From: Streptomyces violaceus
Lineage (GTDB): Bacteria; Actinomycetota; Actinomycetes; Streptomycetales; Streptomycetaceae
Direction of reading: 5' to 3'
Length of the DNA stretch: 9,855 nt
Assembly (NCBI GenBank): GCA_000715635.1
Contig: KL569124.1
Coordinates: 8,432-18,286 of the forward strand
Positions 5,687 through 9,855 of the stretch are shown here, piece after piece. The first letter of the stretch is position 1; every line of letters starts with the position of its first letter. The notes under the pieces were generated by a model. That model made no database searches, was not told where the DNA came from, and saw only the letters and a program-made list of their open reading frames with translations. The translations under genes were made by a program, and so were the position numbers.

Positions 5687-7642
5687 ATGGCCTACCAGCT
5701 CTCGCAGAAGACCAAGAAAACCGTCCTGGGTATCGGCGGCATCGCGGTCCTGGCGGGCCTCAACGCCCCGGCCGCGCTGGACTTCGTCTCGACGCAGTAC
5801 CACGAGTACAAGATCGCCCAGCCCGAGTACATGGCGAAGTACGGCTCCTGGACCCAGCTCGACATCCCGGAGGAGTACCGCACCAACGCCATCCACGCGG
5901 CCCTGCTGCACACCGGCAAGGTGCTGATCGTCGCCGGGTCGGGCAACGAGCAGCGCAAGTTCGACGAGGGCGAGTTCGACACCGTCCTGTGGGACCCGGA
6001 GAAGAACACCTTCAAGAAGATCCCCACCCCGGAGGACTTCTTCTGCGCCGGCCACGCCCAGCTCCCCGACGGCCGCCTGCTGGTGGCCGGCGGCACCGCC
6101 CGCTACGAACGCCTCGGCGCCGAGGTGACCCGGGCCGGCGGCGGCATGCGCGTGAAGAACGAGAGTCCCGACAAGGCGGTGTTCCTGAAGAAGGGCACCC
6201 GCTTCCGCTCACCGGCCGGCTTCGAGTACGTCACCAAGTTCGACGTCACCGTTCCGAAGGCCAAGCGCAGCCAGAAGATCACGTACAACAGCCGCGGTGT
6301 CATGAAGCCCTGGAAGACCAAGGTCACCGCCAGCGAGGCCCGCGTCTGGGTGGAGGCCGTGGACAAGGGCCCCCTGTCGGCCACCCGGAAGCAGGCGCAG
6401 TACGACATCGTCGGCCTGACGGGCAAGGCCCGCGACAACGCGTACGGCCTGTCGGAGAAGCTCACCCTCGACAAGCAGGACTTCCAGGGCATCCGCGCCG
6501 CCTACGAATTCGACCCGAAGGCCGAGAAGTACATCCCCGTCGACCCGATGGACAAGGCCCGCTGGTACCCGACGCTCGTCGGCCTCGACGACGGCCGGGT
6601 CCTGGCGGTGTCCGGCCTGGACGACGTCGGCATGATCGACCCGGGCGACAACGAGATCTACGACCCGGAGACCAAGAAGTGGTCGCCGGGACCCAAGCGG
6701 TACTTCCCGACGTATCCCGCCCTGTTCCTGACCAAGGGAGGCAAGCTGTTCTACCCGGCCTCCAACGCCGGTTACGGGCCCGCCGACCGGGGCCGTGTGC
6801 CGGGCCTGTGGGACCTGGAGAAGAACACGTTCCGCACGGTGCCGGGGCTGACGGACCTCGACCAGACCGAGACCTCGGCCTCCGTGCTGCTGCCCCCGGC
6901 GCAGGACCAGAAGGTGATGATCCTGGGCGGAGGCGGCGTCGGCGAGTCGAGCAAGGCGACCCCGCGTACCGCCGTCGTGGACCTGAACAAGGACAACCCG
7001 GTTTTCCGGGAAGGTCCCGACCTGCCGCAGGGCACGCGCTACCTGAACAGCGTGATCATGCCGGACGACACGGTGTTCACGTCCAACGGCTCCAGGGACT
7101 ACCGCGGCCGCAGCGCCAGCAACATCCTCAAGGCGCAGTTCTACGACCCGAAGAGCAACACCTTCCGGGAGGCCGCCGCGCCGAGGGTGGGCCGCAACTA
7201 CCACTCCGAGGCGCTGCTGCTGCCCGACGGCAGGATCGCCACCTTCGGCTCCGACCCGCTCTTCGACAACCAGCAGAACACCAAGCTGGGCCACTTCGAG
7301 CAGCGCATGGAGGTCTTCACCCCGCCCACGCTGCACAAGAACCCCCGGAACCGCCCCGTACTGAAGGGCGGGCCGACGAAGCTGGACAAGGACCACAGCA
7401 TCACGTTCCGTACGGACCACCCGGAACGCGTGGCCGCGGCGCGGCTGATGCGGCCCAGCGCGGTCACGCACACGACCGATGTCGAGCAGCGCTCCATCGA
7501 GCTGGACATCACCCGGAAGGGCGGCGCGGTGACGTTCGAGGTGCCCCGCGACCCGGCCCTGGTCCCGCCCGGCTGGTACATGCTGTTCGTGACGGACGGA
7601 CAGGGCACGCCCTCGCGGGCCAAGTGGATCCGCGTGGAGTGA
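5687..7642 (+). CDS. glxA: Membrane-anchored copper radical oxidase GlxA
   Basis: This 651-aa protein is a galactose/glyoxal oxidase-type mononuclear copper enzyme, oxidising alcohols or aldehydes with O2 to give H2O2. A lysine-rich start and one hydrophobic segment (about 12-32) form a signal anchor. A seven-bladed kelch-type propeller follows, with DGRLLVAGG and DGRVLAVSG strands, then a C-terminal Ig-like domain (about 550-651). By alignment to galactose oxidase I read Cys120 (FFCAGHAQ) and Tyr294 (RWYPT) as the Tyr-Cys cofactor pair, Trp293 as the stacking residue, Tyr505 and His506 (NYHSE) as axial Tyr and His ligand, and His595 (VTHTTDVEQR) as the second His ligand, so all key residues are intact. 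It is about 6 aa longer than the S. lividans enzyme as I recall it. AGGAGG (5671-5676) inside the cslA end serves the ATG at 5687, indicating one operon. In Streptomyces GlxA acts on the CslA product and is needed for development. It converges on cslZ with 13 bp between stops. Confidence 0.95.
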   Translation: MAYQLSQKTKKTVLGIGGIAVLAGLNAPAALDFVSTQYHEYKIAQPEYMAKYGSWTQLDIPEEYRTNAIHAALLHTGKVLIVAGSGNEQRKFDEGEFDTVLWDPEKNTFKKIPTPEDFFCAGHAQLPDGRLLVAGGTARYERLGAEVTRAGGGMRVKNESPDKAVFLKKGTRFRSPAGFEYVTKFDVTVPKAKRSQKITYNSRGVMKPWKTKVTASEARVWVEAVDKGPLSATRKQAQYDIVGLTGKARDNAYGLSEKLTLDKQDFQGIRAAYEFDPKAEKYIPVDPMDKARWYPTLVGLDDGRVLAVSGLDDVGMIDPGDNEIYDPETKKWSPGPKRYFPTYPALFLTKGGKLFYPASNAGYGPADRGRVPGLWDLEKNTFRTVPGLTDLDQTETSASVLLPPAQDQKVMILGGGGVGESSKATPRTAVVDLNKDNPVFREGPDLPQGTRYLNSVIMPDDTVFTSNGSRDYRGRSASNILKAQFYDPKSNTFREAAAPRVGRNYHSEALLLPDGRIATFGSDPLFDNQQNTKLGHFEQRMEVFTPPTLHKNPRNRPVLKGGPTKLDKDHSITFRTDHPERVAAARLMRPSAVTHTTDVEQRSIELDITRKGGAVTFEVPRDPALVPPGWYMLFVTDGQGTPSRAKWIRVE

Positions 7643-7655
7643 GCGGGGGGCCGGA

Positions 7656-8657
7656 TCAGTCCTCCGCGTTGCGCGCCAGCTCCAGGGCGTACTCCGGCCA
7701 CCAGCGTCCGGCATCCGGGCCGCCCTCGCAGTCTCCGTCCGACTCGCCGGGCCGCTTGATCCACAGGTAGGCGTCCAAGGCCTGTTCGCCGGTGTGGGTC
7801 GTCGGCGGGGTGCCGAGCGCCCGGCCCGGCGGGTTGCACCAGACGCCGGGCAGGGGGCCGTTGCCGTTGCGGCTGGTGTCGACGACGAAGTGCTTGCCGT
7901 CGAGGGCCTCGGAGAGCTGGACGCCGAACTCCGTGGTCACCTCGTTCGTCTGGAAGTTGGAGACGTTGAGCGCGAAACCGTCGGCCTCCTCGATCCCGGC
8001 CCGCTGCAGCGGCTCCACCAGCTTGTCCGGCTCCCGGATCCAGTCCGCGTTGCCCGCGTCCAGGTACACCTTGGTGTTCGGCTGCTGTTTCAGCCGGGTG
8101 ATCGCCTCGCTGAGCAGCTGTTCGCGCTCGGCGTGGTACTCGCCGGGCGTGCAGCCGTCCACGACATGCGCGACCGCGTCGGGTTCCAGGACGACCAGGG
8201 CCTCCGCCTCGCCGAGGGCGTCGGCGAACTGCCCGATCCAGTCCCGGTAGGTGTCCGCGTCCTCGGCCCCGCCCGCCGAGTGCTGGCCGCAGTCCCGGTG
8301 CGGGATGTTGTACGCGACGAGGACCGCCGTCTTCCCCTCCTCGCTCGCGGCCGAGGCCGCCGCTCTCACCATCGGTGCCGGATCGAGTTCGCCGGCCGGC
8401 CACAGCGCGACGGGCCGGTCGGCGATCCGCCGGATCAGCTCGGCGTCCTCCTCCCGTTCCTGCTGCTCCCAGAGCTGCGCCTGCCGGGCCGCGGGGCTCT
8501 CCGGGTCGACCCAGAAGGGGGAGCCGGCCGCGTAGCCGGCCTTCGTGGTGTCGTCGCCGGTGTCGGACGCCGTGTCGGCGCGGCCGTGAGCGGACGAACA
8601 GCCCCCAGCGAGACCGAGCACCGCGAGTGCCGCGAGGGCGTGGATCAGCCGTCTCAT
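7656..8657 (-). CDS. cslZ: GH6 family endoglucanase-like lipoprotein CslZ
   Basis: This 333-aa protein starts MRRLIHALAALAVLGLAGGC, a lipoprotein signal with lipobox LAGGC and lipidated Cys20, so it should sit on the outer membrane face. After a hydrophilic linker (about 21-45) comes a GH6 catalytic domain: YNIPHRDCGQ (116-125, with Asp122), VVLEPDA (155-161, Asp160 as likely general acid), VYLDAGNADW (197-206), VVDTSRNGNG (258-267), VWCNPPGRALG (272-282) and WIKRPGESDGDC (299-310, with Asp307). GH6 enzymes are inverting beta-1,4-glucanases. The ATG at 8657 is chosen over an upstream TTG at 8705 because it begins the signal peptide and has AGGGAG 4 nt upstream. No carbohydrate-binding module is present. 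With cslA and glxA it matches the csl locus, where CslZ is thought to trim the polymer. Convergent placement implies a separate promoter. Confidence 0.9.
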   Translation of the reverse strand: MRRLIHALAALAVLGLAGGCSSAHGRADTASDTGDDTTKAGYAAGSPFWVDPESPAARQAQLWEQQEREEDAELIRRIADRPVALWPAGELDPAPMVRAAASAASEEGKTAVLVAYNIPHRDCGQHSAGGAEDADTYRDWIGQFADALGEAEALVVLEPDAVAHVVDGCTPGEYHAEREQLLSEAITRLKQQPNTKVYLDAGNADWIREPDKLVEPLQRAGIEEADGFALNVSNFQTNEVTTEFGVQLSEALDGKHFVVDTSRNGNGPLPGVWCNPPGRALGTPPTTHTGEQALDAYLWIKRPGESDGDCEGGPDAGRWWPEYALELARNAED

Positions 8658-8699
8658 GCCGCTCCCTGTGAGGAAGGTGACGTTCAGTGATGAAGCCGT

Positions 8700-8736
8700 T
8701 GTCAATAGTTACATACTCGTATGAATCGCTATGTAA
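8700..8736. promoter_or_regulatory. A/T-rich operator candidate between cslZ and marR2
   Basis: TTACATA (8709-8715) and TATGTAA (8730-8736) form a perfect inverted repeat with 14 bp between them, and a second short one, CATAC-TC-GTATG, lies at 8712-8723. This is a clear A/T-rich island in high-GC DNA. On the minus strand a perfect TTGACA (8705-8700) points toward cslZ, but I found no good -10 at 16-18 bp. It could be the cslZ promoter region with a repressor or activator site, perhaps for the neighbouring MarR protein (inference). Confidence 0.5.
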
Positions 8737-8803
8737 AGGACATGGCCTCGCCCTGCCCCCGGATGGCGGAGCCGGAGGTGGCGGACCGAAGGGCGAGACG
8801 GGG

Positions 8804-8832
8804 CTGACCACCATGTGACCGGCCGGTAAGGT
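8804..8832 (+). promoter_or_regulatory. Leaderless promoter of marR2 with palindrome
   Basis: CTGACC (8804-8809), a 17-bp spacer and TAAGGT (8827-8832) form a good -35/-10 pair. The -10 ends 7 nt before the GTG at 8840, so the mRNA would start at the initiation codon, and no Shine-Dalgarno is seen. A perfect 10-bp palindrome, ACCGGCCGGT (8818-8827), occupies the spacer end and touches the -10, a position suited to repression. Confidence 0.6.
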
Positions 8833-8839
8833 CGGGTTC

Positions 8840-9349
8840 GTGCCGAAGCCGCTCAGTCTCTCCTTCGATCCGATCGCGCGCGCCGACGAACGCTGGAAGC
8901 AGCGCTGGGGAAACGTGCCGTCCATGGCCGCGATCACCTCGATCATGCGCGCCCAGCAGATCCTCCTCGCCGAGGTCGACTCGGTGGTCAAGCCGTACGG
9001 GCTGACGTTCGCACGCTACGAGGCGCTGGTGCTGCTCACCTTCTCCAAGTCCGGCGAGCTGCCGATGTCCAAGATCGGCGAGCGGCTCATGGTGCATCCC
9101 ACGTCCGTGACGAACACCGTGGACCGGCTGGTGAAGTCGGGTCTCGTCGACAAGCGCCCCAACCCCAACGACGGGCGCGGCACCCTCGCCAGCATCACCG
9201 AGAAGGGTCGCGAGGTGGTCGAGGCGGCCACCCGTGACCTGATGGCGATGGACTTCGGACTCGGGGCGTACGACGCCGAGGAGTGCGGGGAGATCTTCGC
9301 GATGCTGCGGCCGCTGCGGATCGCGGCGGGGGACTTCGACGAGCAGTGA
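8840..9349 (+). CDS. MarR family transcriptional regulator
   Basis: This 169-aa winged-helix regulator has an N-terminal extension (about 1-28), a dimerisation helix (about 29-52), the helix-turn-helix PMSKIGERLMVHPTSVTNTVDRLVKSGLV (75-103), a wing with the MarR D-x-R motif in NDGRGTLASIT (Asp111, Arg113), and C-terminal helices (about 122-160). It appears orthologous to the S. coelicolor MarR gene next to icmA (SCO5413 from memory), a gene linked to antibiotic control in that species. Its ligand is unknown. The GTG at 8840 is supported by the promoter geometry, which implies a leaderless transcript. It is divergent from cslZ across 182 bp and followed by a DUF3817 gene 43 bp downstream that may also be read from its own promoter. 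It is not close to the other MarR protein of this window outside the fold. Confidence 0.9.
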   Translation: MPKPLSLSFDPIARADERWKQRWGNVPSMAAITSIMRAQQILLAEVDSVVKPYGLTFARYEALVLLTFSKSGELPMSKIGERLMVHPTSVTNTVDRLVKSGLVDKRPNPNDGRGTLASITEKGREVVEAATRDLMAMDFGLGAYDAEECGEIFAMLRPLRIAAGDFDEQ

Positions 9350-9350
9350 C

Positions 9351-9369
9351 CCGGGGCAAGATCCCCCGG
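9351..9369 (+). terminator. Short hairpin after marR2
   Basis: CCGGGG (9351-9356) and CCCCGG (9364-9369) form a 6-bp GC stem with a 7-nt loop, 1 nt after the marR2 stop. No U-tract follows, so it would at most weaken read-through into the DUF3817 gene. Confidence 0.35.
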
Positions 9370-9379
9370 AACGGGTCGT

Positions 9380-9385
9380 TACGCT
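9380..9385 (+). promoter_or_regulatory. Leaderless -10 box of the second DUF3817 gene
   Basis: TACGCT fits TAnnnT and ends 7 nt before the ATG at 9393. No Shine-Dalgarno precedes that ATG. No good -35 is visible at 17-18 bp, so this is less certain than the marR2 promoter. Confidence 0.45.
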
Positions 9386-9392
9386 CGACGGC

Positions 9393-9731
9393 ATGAAAAA
9401 GAGCGTGCTGACCCGCTACCGCGTGATGGCCTATGTCACCGGCGTGCTGCTGGTCCTGCTGACCCTTGGCATGATCGGCAAGTATGTGCTCGACCTGAAC
9501 GGCGCGGCCGACTTCACGCGCGTCGTCAGCATCGCGCACGGCTGGCTGTACGTCCTGTACCTGGTCTTCGCCTTCGACCTGGGCTCCAAGGCGAAGTGGC
9601 CGGTCGGCAAGCAGGTGTGGGTGCTGCTCGCCGGGACCGTCCCGACGGCCGCGTTCTTCGTGGAGCGCAAGATCAGCCACGAGCTCGAGGCCCGGATCGC
9701 GGAGGACTCGCCGGCGCCGGTCAAGGCGTAA
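9393..9731 (+). CDS. DUF3817 family small membrane protein, second copy
   Basis: This 112-aa membrane protein has three hydrophobic segments (about 10-30, 44-62 and 72-90) and the DUF3817 signature AHGWLYVLYLVFAFD (48-62), KWPV (68-71) and FFVERKISHE (88-97). The pattern HG-x-L-(YF)-x-LY-x-x-F followed by KWPV and FF-x-x-RK is shared with the 2964-3308 protein, while most other positions differ, so these are old paralogues rather than a recent duplication. The ATG at 9393 is supported by a -10 box 7 nt upstream. A hairpin follows the TAA stop, so the gene and icmA are probably separate transcripts. Biochemical role unknown. Confidence 0.88.
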   Translation: MKKSVLTRYRVMAYVTGVLLVLLTLGMIGKYVLDLNGAADFTRVVSIAHGWLYVLYLVFAFDLGSKAKWPVGKQVWVLLAGTVPTAAFFVERKISHELEARIAEDSPAPVKA

Positions 9732-9735
9732 CAAC

Positions 9736-9763
9736 ACCGCCGTACGGACGAACGTGCGGCGGT
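9736..9763 (+). terminator. Stem-loop between the DUF3817 gene and icmA
   Basis: ACCGCCGTACG (9736-9746) pairs with CGTGCGGCGGT (9753-9763) over 11 bp with one G-U pair and a 6-nt loop, 4 nt after the stop codon. No U-tract follows, as is common for actinobacterial terminators. Confidence 0.6.
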
Positions 9764-9769
9764 TGACCA

Positions 9770-9799
9770 TCGACATTTACTAGGACGTCCTAGTAAATT
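9770..9799 (+). promoter_or_regulatory. icmA promoter with 24-bp perfect palindromic operator
   Basis: TCGACA (9770-9775), an 18-bp spacer and TAAATT (9794-9799) form a promoter whose -10 ends 7 nt before the ATG at 9807, so a leaderless mRNA is expected. Positions 9775-9798 are a perfect palindrome: ATTTACTAGGAC followed by its exact reverse complement. It fills the whole spacer and covers five bases of the -10, the classical place for a dimeric repressor to block RNA polymerase. A TetR-type regulator sensing an acyl-CoA would suit the gene (inference). Confidence 0.75.
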
Positions 9800-9806
9800 C
9801 GAAGGT

Positions 9807-9834
9807 ATGGACGCTGACGCCATCGAGGAGGGCC
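9807..9834 (+). CDS. icmA: Isobutyryl-CoA mutase large subunit IcmA, N-terminus only (cut by contig end)
   Basis: The nine visible codons, MDADAIEEG, then a C that would begin an Arg codon, match the remembered N-terminus of streptomycete IcmA (MDADAIEEGRRRWQARYDAAR-like). IcmA is the substrate-binding subunit of the B12-dependent enzyme that interconverts isobutyryl-CoA and n-butyryl-CoA, feeding polyketide precursors and valine breakdown. The neighbouring marR and DUF3817 genes agree with the S. coelicolor icmA locus. Methylmalonyl-CoA mutase-like MeaA proteins are an alternative. GAAGG is only 1 nt from the ATG and is too close to act as a normal ribosome-binding site. The gene is not truly truncated: what follows is adapter sequence. 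Confidence 0.65.
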
Positions 9835-9855
9835 CTGTCTCTTATACACATCTCT
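9835..9855. other. Tn5/Nextera adapter sequence at the contig end (artefact)
   Basis: Positions 9835-9853 equal the reverse complement of the 19-bp Tn5 mosaic end used in transposase-based library preparation, followed by CT. Its A/T-rich composition breaks the GC pattern, interrupts the icmA reading frame with a non-homologous PVS extension, and sits exactly at the end. It should be trimmed from the assembly. Confidence 0.95.

Noticed and set aside
5461..7770. Plus-strand 769-codon frame overlapping glxA
   Set aside because: It is very rich in Arg, Gly and Pro and lies out of frame with the intact GlxA catalytic motifs.
7794..8690. Plus-strand frame opposite cslZ
   Set aside because: It has no domain or start signal, while the minus-strand frame has a lipobox and all GH6 motifs.
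8658..8705. Upstream TTG start for cslZ, adding 16 residues
   Set aside because: It would bury the signal peptide, lacks a ribosome-binding site and overlaps the TTGACA element; the ATG at 8657 has AGGGAG.
7198..8991. Minus-strand 597-codon frame overlapping cslZ
   Set aside because: It is out of frame with the GH6 motifs and extends across the promoter region and into glxA and marR2.
9835..9855. Genuine Tn5/IS50 transposon end
   Set aside because: Only the engineered mosaic-end bases are seen, exactly at the contig end, with no transposase or target duplication visible. Adapter read-through explains it better.

Overview
The window is high-GC actinobacterial DNA and almost certainly Streptomyces. 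The third codon positions are strongly G/C, GTG starts are common, and several promoters have TAnnnT -10 boxes 6-7 nt before a start codon. The proteins belong to families typical of the genus: an AbsC-like MarR regulator, the CslA/GlxA/CslZ glycan system, and an IcmA-like mutase N-terminus.

Layout. Positions 1-39 (+) are the last codons of a probable sensor histidine kinase. It converges on an absC-like marR gene (68-544, -). An operon of three tandem AIM24-family genes follows on the minus strand (2748 down to 661); its members are separated by 1 nt or overlap by 4 nt. Divergent from it is a + strand pair, a DUF3817 membrane protein and an MTH1187-type thiamine-binding protein, with a 4-nt overlap and a good terminator at 3627-3658. 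Next is cslA (membrane GT2 synthase) - glxA (copper radical oxidase), a tight bicistron, with a convergent GH6 glycosidase lipoprotein (cslZ, -). The right end has a second marR gene, a second DUF3817 gene and the first nine codons of icmA. The final 21 bases match the reverse complement of the Tn5/Nextera mosaic end, so the contig ends in adapter sequence and icmA is cut artificially.

How the genes work together. CslA should polymerise and export a beta-glucan-like polymer, GlxA should oxidise it at the outer membrane face, and CslZ should trim it. In studied Streptomyces this system supports hyphal-tip growth and morphogenesis. The flanking genes resemble one conserved chromosomal block (from memory, the S. 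coelicolor SCO5405-SCO5415 area), whereas cslA-glxA-cslZ in S. coelicolor lies near SCO2836-SCO2838. The three csl genes therefore look inserted, relocated or duplicated between the MTH1187 and marR genes. This is inference from remembered locus order.

Regulation. Five flanking transcription units (absC, AIM24 operon, marR2, second DUF3817, icmA) look leaderless, while cslA, glxA, cslZ and the first DUF3817 gene have Shine-Dalgarno sequences. A perfect 24-bp palindrome fills the icmA promoter spacer and most of its -10 box and is the clearest operator here. No stretch over 300 bp lacks a gene; the longest gaps are 2749-2963 and 3599-3817. I saw no tRNA, rRNA, CRISPR array or insertion sequence, and no wholly novel multi-gene system. 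The csl placement, the icmA palindrome and the AIM24 triplet are the best leads.
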